Assembly (NCBI GenBank): GCA_937893225.1
Contig: CALBJM010000045.1
Span: 1 to 5,313 of the forward strand
DNA length: 5,313 nucleotides
Origin: an uncultured Erysipelotrichaceae bacterium
GTDB taxonomy: Bacteria; Bacillota_I; Bacilli_A; Erysipelotrichales; Erysipelotrichaceae
Direction: 5' to 3'
A program made the translations under genes and the position numbers. Within the stretch, counting starts at the first letter, position 1. Each line of letters opens with the position of its first letter. Under the pieces are notes generated by a model. That model made no database searches, had not been told where the DNA came from, and saw nothing but the letters and a program-made list of their open reading frames with translations. This document shows positions 1 to 5,313 of the stretch, piece after piece.

Positions 1-1201
1 GATTAGCCATCATGCCTTGCATTTGTTCTGTATTCAAACCAGCATTCACTTGATCCTTCATGCTTTGCAAACCAGCTGTAAGTGAAGAAGTACCAGCTAC
101 CAATTGCGTAGTTCCATCAGCAAGTTGACTTGCCCCATCTGGAATAGCATAGAGAGAATTCACACCCTCATTCAATTGTGCTACTCCACCAGTATATTGT
201 GCTAGAGCAGCTTTGAGTCTATATGCACCATCATTGAGTGTCACTGCACCAGTAGATAGTGTACGAATGCTATCTGAAGAAGATGTTAATGGTTGAGATT
301 CTGTAATAAGTTGTTGTGTACCCTCTTCTAATTGTTTAGAACCATCTACCAATTGATCATCAGCATCCATGAGTTCTGTAATACCATTTGTCAATTCATC
401 AAGTGAGTCTGATTCACCAAGAACATCTTCTGTACTTGCTTCGTTTGTCATACCCATCATAAGTTCTGCAGATTCATAGTCTGTAACATCACATTCAATA
501 TTGACATCATCTCCAACACTTAATTTTTCAGATACTTTAGAAAGATCTGCAGAATCAAGTGTTTCTTTAAGTCCAGGAACAGATGCAAATACTAGCATTT
601 GACTAGAACCATCAGAAACGATCTTACCTTGTTCACAAGATACATTTGAGAAATGGTCTGTGTCTAGCGTCAACATACCACCAGCTACAAATAATGGATG
701 AAGAACAACTTGTTTATCATTGATTGTTCTTGTTTCAGAGTGTTCATTTGTTAAATGGATATTGATAACTAAGTGTCCACTCTTACCAACAAGGTCACTT
801 TCAGACATTTCTTGGCCATCTAGTTGATATGTAATCTTCATAGAAACTGGAAGTTTTTCTGTAGAATTTCCCTGGTAATATACATCATTGGAATCAGAAT
901 TCCATGTATATACACCATTATCATCTTCCGGTTCTTCATCTGTTTTTACATTCTTAACATCTGTAAGATTCAGCCTTTCTTTTAAGTTCTTAATACCATT
1001 ATCATTGTGTAACCAAGAAGAAACAACGATATCTGAAATAGAACCATCACTATTTAATACAGAATATACTGTTTCTGTCTTTTCAGCAGATGTTGAATCC
1101 TCTTCTTCAGCGTATACAGTAACAGGTAATACGGAAGTAGCCGCAATAAGAGCACTCAACGCAACACTACCTGTAATTTTTAAAATATGTTTTCCTTTCA
1201 T
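1..1201 (-). CDS. Exported LxxG heptad-repeat protein (YhgE-like), partial at left edge
   Basis: The frame is open from the ATG at 1201 to the window edge: 400 codons with no stop, and the C-terminus is missing. Residues 1-31 form a signal peptide: K-rich start, hydrophobic stretch around 9-28, and a likely cut after V-Y-A31 before an acidic EEED stretch. Residues about 45-245 look like a beta-rich domain I cannot name. From about 270 to 381 there are regular heptads of the LxxG type (LTNG, LVDG, LEEG, LSTG, LNDG, LNEG, LADG, LVAG, LTAG), with leucines at 270/277/284/291/298/305, 315/322/329/343/350 and 360/367/374. Such repeats are known from Gram-positive YhgE/Pip-type and MMPL-associated surface proteins, where they should form long helical rods. 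The start lies one base after the MMPL stop, with AAAGGA 11 nt upstream inside that gene, so translation is probably coupled. An accessory role for the exporter is inferred from this pairing. Any membrane anchor would lie outside the window. Confidence 0.85.
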   Translation of the reverse strand, partial: MKGKHILKITGSVALSALIAATSVLPVTVYAEEEDSTSAEKTETVYSVLNSDGSISDIVVSSWLHNDNGIKNLKERLNLTDVKNVKTDEEPEDDNGVYTWNSDSNDVYYQGNSTEKLPVSMKITYQLDGQEMSESDLVGKSGHLVINIHLTNEHSETRTINDKQVVLHPLFVAGGMLTLDTDHFSNVSCEQGKIVSDGSSQMLVFASVPGLKETLDSADLSKVSEKLSVGDDVNIECDVTDYESAELMMGMTNEASTEDVLGESDSLDELTNGITELMDADDQLVDGSKQLEEGTQQLITESQPLTSSSDSIRTLSTGAVTLNDGAYRLKAALAQYTGGVAQLNEGVNSLYAIPDGASQLADGTTQLVAGTSSLTAGLQSMKDQVNAGLNTEQMQGMMAN

Positions 1202-1202
1202 A

Positions 1203-3287
1203 TTAATTGCTTTCCTTTCCCTTAGGCCATCCCTTAGTCGTCTTTTCAACAAATTTGTGGAAGAAGATCAACAAGGAAGGTAATACAAACAAAATACTAA
1301 CAACTGAAATCAATGCGCCACGTGCAAGCAATACAACTAAGCTCTTGATCAAATCCATCTTTGCGAAGAAAGACACACCAATACAAGCCGCAAAGAATGA
1401 GAAACCACTTGTCATAATAGAAATACTTGAACGCTTTGTTGCAATACGTGCTGCTTCTTTGACATCTTTTCCATTTGCTAATTCTTCTTTAAATCTTGTT
1501 GTAAGAAGAATAGCATAGTCAACCGTCGCACCTAATTGAATCGTTCCTATGACCATACTAGCGATAAATGGAAGCGTTGTTCCTGTAAAATATGGAATAC
1601 CCATATTAATAGAAATCGCAAATTCAATAGATACAACTAAGATGATTGGCAATGCAAATGACTTAAATGTTAATGCTACGATCAAGAAGATCAATGCTAC
1701 AGACAAGATATTGACAACTGCGAAGTCAACATTTGTCGTATTGATCAAATCTCTTGTCATACTACCTTCACCACCAATAAGTCCATCAGGATCATATTCG
1801 TGAATGATATCATCCATCTTATCCAACTGTTTATTCAACTCTGTTGTTGCAGATTTATAGTCACTATTCACAATCAACATCTTATATCCACCATTTTGGA
1901 AGATATCTTTTACAACACTTGGTTTAAAGGAATCAGGAATGCCAGGTCCTACAAATGACTCATAACTAATAACGTTGTGAATACCATCTAGTTCTTCAAT
2001 TTGTGATGTCATTTTTTGAATCTGGTTTGTTGAAAGAGAATCATCCACAAGTACAAAGTGTGTCGTTGTCATATCAAACTTATCTTTCAACTGATTTGTA
2101 CCGATAATACTTGCAAAATCTTCAGGCATGCCAGAAATCAAATCATAATATGTCTTTGTATGAGACTGCGCATATATAAATGGAATAAAGATGATAACAA
2201 ATACAACCAAGATCTTCTTGAAATGCTTGATAACAAAATTTGGTTGTCTCTTTAATTCATGAATCAAAGTCTTATGTTTATATTTTTCAATTGGCTTATC
2301 AAAGAACATCAATAAACTTGGAAGAATAAATACTGTAGACAATACACCAAACACTACGCCCTTTGCCATGACAATACCAATATCTCTACCAAGCGTTAAC
2401 TGCATGACACATAACGCTACGAAGCCAGCAATTGTAGTAATAGAACTTGAAGTAATAGATGTAAATGTTGCCTGAATGGCCTTTGCCATAGCTTCTTCAT
2501 TACTAGCATATTTCTTTTCTTCTACATATCTATGCAGTAAGAAAATTGAATAGTCCAACGTCACCGCCAATTGCAATACAACTGCCAACGCCTTTGTAAT
2601 ATAACTAATCTGTCCCAAAAATACATTTGTACCAAAGTTATATACGATTGGGAAGATCATACCCAACATAAATACAACAGGTGCCACTGTACTTTCCAAG
2701 CCTAAGAATAATACAACCATACACAAGAGAACCGCGATACCTGCATAAATTGGTGTATCATGCTCCGTCTGATCCTTTGTGTCTTCAGAAATAGCTGAGA
2801 TACCGCCAAGATAACAATCATCATTTGATAACTTCTTGATTTCAGCAATTGCATTCATCGTTCTCATAGAGGAAGTTGGTTCTTTGAATGTAACGATCAT
2901 CATTGTACTATCTCCAGAATACAACATATTCTGAATATCATCCGGGATAGCTTGCTTAGGAATCGAAATATCTAATACATCATCTCGCCATATACAATTT
3001 TCTACACCGTCGATCTGATTGATCTGATCTTTAATTTCAGCTGCTTCATGATCCGTCTTGTTATTTAGCACAAGGAAGTCAACACTTGCTAAGTTAAAAT
3101 CATCACCAAGTATAGTCTGTGCTTTCATTGATTCTGAACTAGCTGGTAAATATGACAATAAGTCATAATTAATATCTGTCTTCAAATATCCGTAAACGCT
3201 AGGAATCAGTAATAGTACTGCTACAACTAGAATGACATTACGGAACTTAACTATCCATTTTGACAGTTTTTCCATCATGAAATTCAC
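1203..3287 (-). CDS. MMPL/RND-family membrane exporter, 12 transmembrane segments
   Basis: This 694-residue protein has the duplicated RND plan. TM1 is at about 18-35, an outer loop at 36-178, and TM2-TM6 at about 180-329. TM7 is at about 358-373, a second outer loop at 376-520, and TM8-TM12 at about 521-677. The two halves match each other: LDY at 244-246 followed by RYVEE in TM4, and VDY at 589-591 followed by RFKEE in TM10. These Asp-Tyr pairs (D245/Y246 and D590/Y591) correspond to the proton-relay pairs of mycobacterial MmpL3, so proton-driven export at the cytoplasmic membrane is expected. The substrate is unknown; lipids, peptides or drugs are all seen in the family. The length suits a Gram-positive MMPL protein, and no frame damage is visible. 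The GTG at 3287 has AAAGGA 7 nt upstream, but ATG codons at 3278 and 3275 are close alternatives. It is the first gene of an operon, divergent from a TetR regulator. Confidence 0.92.
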   Translation of the reverse strand: MNFMMEKLSKWIVKFRNVILVVAVLLLIPSVYGYLKTDINYDLLSYLPASSESMKAQTILGDDFNLASVDFLVLNNKTDHEAAEIKDQINQIDGVENCIWRDDVLDISIPKQAIPDDIQNMLYSGDSTMMIVTFKEPTSSMRTMNAIAEIKKLSNDDCYLGGISAISEDTKDQTEHDTPIYAGIAVLLCMVVLFLGLESTVAPVVFMLGMIFPIVYNFGTNVFLGQISYITKALAVVLQLAVTLDYSIFLLHRYVEEKKYASNEEAMAKAIQATFTSITSSSITTIAGFVALCVMQLTLGRDIGIVMAKGVVFGVLSTVFILPSLLMFFDKPIEKYKHKTLIHELKRQPNFVIKHFKKILVVFVIIFIPFIYAQSHTKTYYDLISGMPEDFASIIGTNQLKDKFDMTTTHFVLVDDSLSTNQIQKMTSQIEELDGIHNVISYESFVGPGIPDSFKPSVVKDIFQNGGYKMLIVNSDYKSATTELNKQLDKMDDIIHEYDPDGLIGGEGSMTRDLINTTNVDFAVVNILSVALIFLIVALTFKSFALPIILVVSIEFAISINMGIPYFTGTTLPFIASMVIGTIQLGATVDYAILLTTRFKEELANGKDVKEAARIATKRSSISIMTSGFSFFAACIGVSFFAKMDLIKSLVVLLARGALISVVSILFVLPSLLIFFHKFVEKTTKGWPKGKESN

Positions 3288-3294
3288 TCTTTAA

Positions 3295-3300
3295 TCCTTT
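3295..3300 (-). promoter_or_regulatory. Ribosome binding site bearing on the MMPL start
   Basis: On the minus strand AAAGGA ends 7 nt before the GTG at 3287, but 16 nt before the first in-frame ATG (3278). The good spacing favours GTG as the start. A weaker AAAGAG (3293-3288) lies 9 nt before the ATG at 3278, so that start is not excluded. The choice changes only three or four N-terminal residues. Confidence 0.5.
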
Positions 3301-3320
3301 CTCTTCTTATTACGCTAGAC

Positions 3321-3348
3321 AGTATATTACAAAATGACCACAAGTCAA
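3321..3348 (-). promoter_or_regulatory. Promoter of the MMPL operon
   Basis: On the minus strand, TTGACT (3348-3343) and TATACT (3326-3321) are separated by 16 bp. This is a close match to the sigma-A consensus. Transcription should start near 3314, giving a leader of about 27 nt before the GTG start. The spacer and -35 contain a short inverted repeat, TGAC-N5-GTCA (3335-3347). The -35 also lies inside one copy of a direct repeat shared with the divergent tetR promoter, so repressor binding here would block the operon. Confidence 0.7.
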
Positions 3349-3355
3349 TTATTTG
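3342..3355. repeat. Direct repeat copy A in the divergent promoter region (candidate TetR operator)
   Basis: AAGTCAATTATTTG occurs here, and AAGTCAATTTCATTTG occurs 64 bp further on (3406-3421). The two copies share a 9-base block and a terminal ATTTG, and differ by a TC insertion. Copy A covers the -35 of the MMPL promoter. Its last bases form a possible plus-strand -35 (TTGCAC, 3353-3358), 16 bp before a weak TAAGAT. Repeated motifs over both divergent promoters are what a shared regulator binding site would look like. That TetR binds here is inferred. Confidence 0.4.
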
Positions 3356-3396
3356 CACATAATCATTTTACATATAAGATATACAAATCTAAAAAA

Positions 3397-3404
3397 TTGT
3401 ACAA
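3397..3404. promoter_or_regulatory. Perfect 8-bp palindrome in the intergenic region
   Basis: TTGTACAA is a perfect palindrome lying between the two divergent promoters. Its flanks do not extend the symmetry, and an 8-mer of A/T-rich bases can arise by chance. TetR proteins usually bind longer palindromes as dimers, so this is only a weak operator candidate. Confidence 0.25.
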
Positions 3405-3405
3405 A

Positions 3406-3421
3406 AAGTCAATTTCATTTG
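3406..3421. repeat. Direct repeat copy B in the divergent promoter region (candidate TetR operator)
   Basis: AAGTCAATTTCATTTG is the second copy of the repeat at 3342-3355. Its last three bases are also the first three of the tetR -35 box (TTGTTC, 3419-3424). Binding here would therefore control tetR, while binding at copy A would control the exporter operon. This fits autoregulation. The motif was found by eye. Confidence 0.4.
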
Positions 3422-3447
3422 TTCTTTTGCAAGATGCTAGCTATAAT
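3419..3447 (+). promoter_or_regulatory. Promoter of tetR, probably giving a leaderless mRNA
   Basis: TTGTTC (3419-3424) and a perfect TATAAT (3442-3447) are exactly 17 bp apart. Only six bases (GAAGAC) separate the -10 from the ATG at 3454. The expected start of transcription therefore falls on, or within a base or two of, the start codon. No convincing Shine-Dalgarno sequence precedes that ATG. Both facts fit a leaderless or near-leaderless transcript. A weaker upstream promoter (TTGCAC, 16 bp, TAAGAT near 3375-3380) could give a leadered form. Confidence 0.65.
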
Positions 3448-3453
3448 GAAGAC

Positions 3454-4047
3454 ATGAAAAGTAAAGTACTAGAAAACAAAAAAAAGAAAAAAGAAAGTCT
3501 CTTACAAGCAGCTTTTGATTTACTATCTCAAAATGACATCATCGATGTAACAGTCAATGACATCGTACGCAAAGCAAACCTCGCAAAAGGTACTTTTTAC
3601 TTGTACTTCAAAGACAAATACAACATTCGTGATGCGCTGATTCAACAAGAAACTACTCAACTCTTTAATCAAGCTATAGAAGACTTAAATAAAAATGACA
3701 TCCGCAATTTCGAAGATGCCATTATCTACGTCATAAATCATGTACTCATTAGCTTAGAAAACAACCAAAATATTTTACGATTCATTCAAAGAAACCTATC
3801 GATTGGTGTATTCCACACCCAACTCAAGAGTGCAATCAATGATGACACATATTCCATCATCAAAGACTTTTCCAAACGTGCAGAAGAAGCAGGATATCAC
3901 TATGAACGCCCAGATATAATTTTATATATGATCATAGAATTAGCTGGAAGCACTTGTTATGACTCTATTCTACACGATGATCCATTACCAATCGATGCCT
4001 ATAAACCATACTTATTTAATGCAATACGCTCGATTTTACACACGTGA
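3454..4047 (+). CDS. TetR/AcrR-family transcriptional regulator
   Basis: The protein has 197 residues from the ATG at 3454, a normal TetR length. A lysine-rich start leads into the N-terminal DNA-binding domain: helix 1 at about 14-25, TVNDIVRKANLAKGTFYLYF as helix-turn-helix at 33-52, then the usual KDKYNIRDALI at 53-63. The remaining part (about 64-197) is a helical ligand-binding and dimerisation domain, which diverges in this family and does not reveal the ligand. The frame is open up to an ATG at 3334, but those 40 residues are not TetR-like and cover promoter motifs, so I start at 3454. It diverges from the MMPL operon, its most likely target, and probably represses itself. The stop (4045-4047) appears to lie inside the right end of the adjacent IS605-type element, so the last one or two residues may have been altered by that insertion. 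No terminator follows. Confidence 0.9.
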   Translation: MKSKVLENKKKKKESLLQAAFDLLSQNDIIDVTVNDIVRKANLAKGTFYLYFKDKYNIRDALIQQETTQLFNQAIEDLNKNDIRNFEDAIIYVINHVLISLENNQNILRFIQRNLSIGVFHTQLKSAINDDTYSIIKDFSKRAEEAGYHYERPDIILYMIIELAGSTCYDSILHDDPLPIDAYKPYLFNAIRSILHT

Positions 4048-4051
4048 ACTA

Positions 4052-4071
4052 CTCGGCTACAAGTAACTGAG
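4052..4071. repeat. Imperfect stem-loop near the IS tip
   Basis: CTCGGCTAC (4052-4060) and GTAACTGAG (4063-4071) can pair with one mismatch and one G-U pair, leaving a very short loop. It is the hairpin closest to the proposed right-end tip. It has no T-tract, so it is not a good terminator for tetR. Confidence 0.45.
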
Positions 4072-4072
4072 C

Positions 4073-4096
4073 TTCTATGTGGCTTTGCCACAAGAA
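4073..4096. repeat. Right-end subterminal hairpin of the IS
   Basis: TTCT, a bulged A, then TGTGGC, loop TTT, GCCACA and AGAA form a 10-bp stem with one bulge. A hairpin with an unpaired base close to the end is the feature the IS200/IS605 Y1 transposase recognises. It would also be part of the omegaRNA scaffold. Confidence 0.65.
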
Positions 4097-4137
4097 CTTT
4101 TCCTGTGTTTCCAGTTTGTTAGCTATACGCTACTTGC

Positions 4138-4157
4138 CACAGAATATTACTTCTGTG
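4138..4157. repeat. Perfect 7-bp stem-loop in the omegaRNA region
   Basis: CACAGAA (4138-4144), loop TATTAC, TTCTGTG (4151-4157). The CACAG arm could instead pair with CTGTG at 4103-4107, so two alternative folds are possible. Confidence 0.5.
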
Positions 4158-4183
4158 AGTCGTTACATAGGACTGTAGTTATT

Positions 4184-4210
4184 CTGCGTGGTCTTGCATG
4201 CTCCACACAG
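4184..4210. repeat. 8-bp stem-loop in the omegaRNA region
   Basis: CTGCGTGG (4184-4191) and CCACACAG (4203-4210) pair over 8 positions. One of these is a G-U pair in the minus-strand RNA. The 11-nt loop contains the palindrome GCATGC. Confidence 0.5.
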
Positions 4211-4255
4211 TATTCTCAGGCTATCCCCGTCGTTCCAACGGTTCTTGTTTATTAC

Positions 4256-5313
4256 TTAGCGTGTGCAGTAGATTCTTACTGCTTCCGCTTCTAGGTTGAT
4301 TGCTGCATTGTTATCTCTGTACAGATGTGCTCCACACTGCGGGCAGTCCCATTCTCTTACAGACAAATCTTTCGTAAGTTTAGATACGCATCCACATTCG
4401 TGGCACGTCTGAGAACTTGGAAACAACTTATCCACTTTGATGGCAACTTTACCAATAGCTTTTGCTTTGTACATCAGCATACTTACAAACTTGCCCCACC
4501 CTTTATCAGCTACGGATTTTCCGTAGTTCAAAGAGCGTGACATTGCTTGCATATCAAGGTCTTCGATACCAATGATATCGTAGTTATTTACTAGCTTGCG
4601 AGAAGCTTTGTGTAGAAAGTCGTTACGCTGATGCGTGGTTTTTGCATGCAGCTTGGCAACTTTCAATCGTTGCTTCTTGTAGTTTGAAGACCCTTTGACC
4701 ATATGAGATAGCTTACGCTGTTCTTTGGCAAGCCTGTCTTCCATCTTGCGATAAGCATGTGGTGTATCTACTCTACCTTCTCTAGAACTTACGTAGAAGT
4801 TAGGCATAGACATATCAAGACCTACTGCTTTGGATGGGTCAATCTCATAATCTGGTTTGATTGTTTGATACTCATAGAGTAGAGAAACGTAGTACTTGCC
4901 ACTAGGTTCTCTACTTACCGTAACGGATTTGAGCACTCCACCAGATTTGACCTGACGGTGCTTACATATCTGTATCTCACTAGGTATTTTTGGAAGTGTT
5001 AGATATATGTACTTTCCAGAACTTCTGACTGTTATGTTCCCATTTACGACATTAGTAGTGTAGTAATCATAATGGTCAGACTTTTTTGAACTTTAGATAC
5101 TTTGCACGCTTTTCAAAGAAGTTCTGAAAAGCGCGATTAAGGTTTAGCTGAACATTAGCTAGTGCGAGAGAATCTACCTCTGAAAGCCAACGGCAACAGG
5201 AAATGTGCTTGTACCAAGCAGGTGTAAGAGTTAGTGACTCGCCAAAGTACTCATAGCATTTAGACTTGTCATCTAGCATCCTGTTATATAAGTATCTAGC
5301 ACATCCAAATGTC
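4256..5313 (-). pseudogene. tnpB: IS605-type tnpB, RNA-guided nuclease, frameshifted and cut by the window edge
   Basis: TnpB is an RNA-guided DNA nuclease of IS200/IS605 elements. The gene enters at 5312 with TFGCARYLYNRM, matching the family's early GC-R-YN motif, so only the first 20-30 or so residues should be missing. This frame runs through WLSEVDSLAL and AFQNFFEKRAKYLKFKK to a TGA at 5078-5076. Removing one A from the A6 run (5087-5082) restores a continuous frame: SDHYDYYTTN..., then the stretch ending at 4256. Counting from a GTG at 4936, the catalytic residues are all present: RuvC D41 (GLDMS), E125 (GIEDLD) and D208 (YRDNNAAIN). So is the zinc ribbon C178/C181 and C198/C201. The joined length in the window, about 352 residues plus the missing start, fits a full TnpB. 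As written it gives an N-terminal fragment and a RuvC fragment, so it is probably inactive unless the indel is a sequencing error. Confidence 0.85.

Larger units (their letters stand above)
4044..4255 (-). ncRNA. Candidate omegaRNA (reRNA) scaffold at the IS right end
   Basis: TnpB nucleases use a guide RNA made from the 3' end of their own element. The 210 bp after the tnpB stop have no convincing gene but contain several stem-loops. In minus-strand order these are: a 4-bp stem at 4241-4227; an 8-bp stem with one G-U pair at 4210-4184 (11-nt loop); a perfect 7-bp stem at 4157-4138 (6-nt loop); a 10-bp stem with one bulged A at 4096-4073 (3-nt loop); and an imperfect stem at 4071-4052. The scaffold may start inside tnpB. 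The guide would be the bases beyond 4044, reading into tetR in antisense. The exact ends are unknown. Confidence 0.5.
4044..5313 (-). mobile_element. IS200/IS605-family (IS1341-like) element, right end to window edge
   Basis: A tnpB on the minus strand is followed by a hairpin-rich 3' region. The proposed right end is at about 4044, where the minus strand reads GTAGTTCAC just before the tetR coding sequence. From memory, this resembles the conserved right-end tip of many Bacillota IS605-type elements. Subterminal hairpins replace terminal inverted repeats, as expected for the family. No Y1 transposase (tnpA) is visible. It may lie beyond 5313, or the element may be tnpB-only and depend on another copy. 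The left end and the TAM are outside the window. Confidence 0.7.

Noticed and set aside
888..1283. Plus-strand open frames inside the operon (also 1207-1518, 1549-1803 and 2058-2255)
   Set aside because: They lie antisense to clear minus-strand genes with good family motifs. Their own translations are low-complexity or motif-free, so they are shadows.
3376..3412. A second exporter promoter from minus-strand TTGACT at 3412-3407
   Set aside because: No acceptable -10 lies 16-18 bp downstream. The nearest TATATC-like box is 23 bp away. The TTGACT is explained by the direct repeat.
3334..3453. A 40-residue N-terminal extension of tetR from the ATG at 3334
   Set aside because: The extension has no TetR character, has no ribosome binding site, and would start inside the exporter promoter while covering the tetR promoter. 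The ATG at 3454 gives the usual family length.
4052..4096. Rho-independent terminator for tetR
   Set aside because: The hairpins are real but no T-run follows either of them on the plus strand. They fit IS end structures better.
4163..4255. A 30-codon in-frame continuation of tnpB after its TAA, including GDSLR
   Set aside because: It recalls C-terminal tails of some TnpB proteins, so 4256-4258 could be a premature stop. However, the protein already contains all catalytic and zinc-binding parts, and this stretch is better explained as omegaRNA scaffold.
4079..4540. Plus-strand open frames within the IS (4079-4294 and 4325-4540)
   Set aside because: They are antisense to the stem-loop region and to the RuvC/zinc-ribbon part of tnpB. 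No recognisable domain is present.
5076..5090. Programmed ribosomal frameshift in tnpB
   Set aside because: Joining the frames needs a +1 shift, not the usual -1 slip on A-rich heptamers, and I know of no programmed shift in TnpB. A mutation or a sequencing error is simpler.

Overview
The window looks like chromosomal DNA from a low-GC Bacillota (Firmicutes). The reasons are AT-rich coding sequence, AAAGGA-type ribosome binding sites, sigma-A-like promoters, a Gram-positive exported LxxG heptad-repeat protein and an IS605-type TnpB. A gut member of the Erysipelotrichia or Clostridia is a guess from overall flavour and cannot be settled from this sequence alone.

Layout. On the minus strand, from about 3314 down past base 1, lies a two-gene operon. 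The first gene is a 694-residue MMPL/RND-type membrane exporter. One base after its stop begins an exported protein with long runs of LxxG heptads, cut by the left edge of the window. Divergent from it is a TetR-family regulator (3454-4047, plus strand). The roughly 165-bp region between them carries one well-formed promoter facing each way and a two-copy direct repeat that overlaps their -35 boxes. This is the classic arrangement for a TetR repressor controlling an efflux/export operon and itself.

From about 4044 to the right edge lies an IS200/IS605-family (IS1341-like) element on the minus strand. It holds a tnpB that has all three RuvC acidic residues and the zinc ribbon but is split by a one-base indel in an A6 run, and it is cut by the window edge. 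Downstream of tnpB is about 210 bp rich in stem-loops that fits an omega (reRNA) guide RNA and the element's right end. The inferred right-end tip (GTAGTTCAC on the minus strand) runs into the 3' end of tetR, so the tetR stop codon appears to be supplied by the element. The omegaRNA guide would then be antisense to the end of tetR.

Working model (inference): TetR senses an unknown compound and represses the exporter operon. The exporter moves a lipid-like, peptide or drug substrate, aided by the secreted LxxG protein. The TnpB element is a later insertion at the end of the regulator gene. I see no clear evidence of a wholly new system. The less ordinary points are the apparently leaderless tetR transcript, the promoter repeat pair, and the insertion-supplied stop with its tetR-antisense guide.
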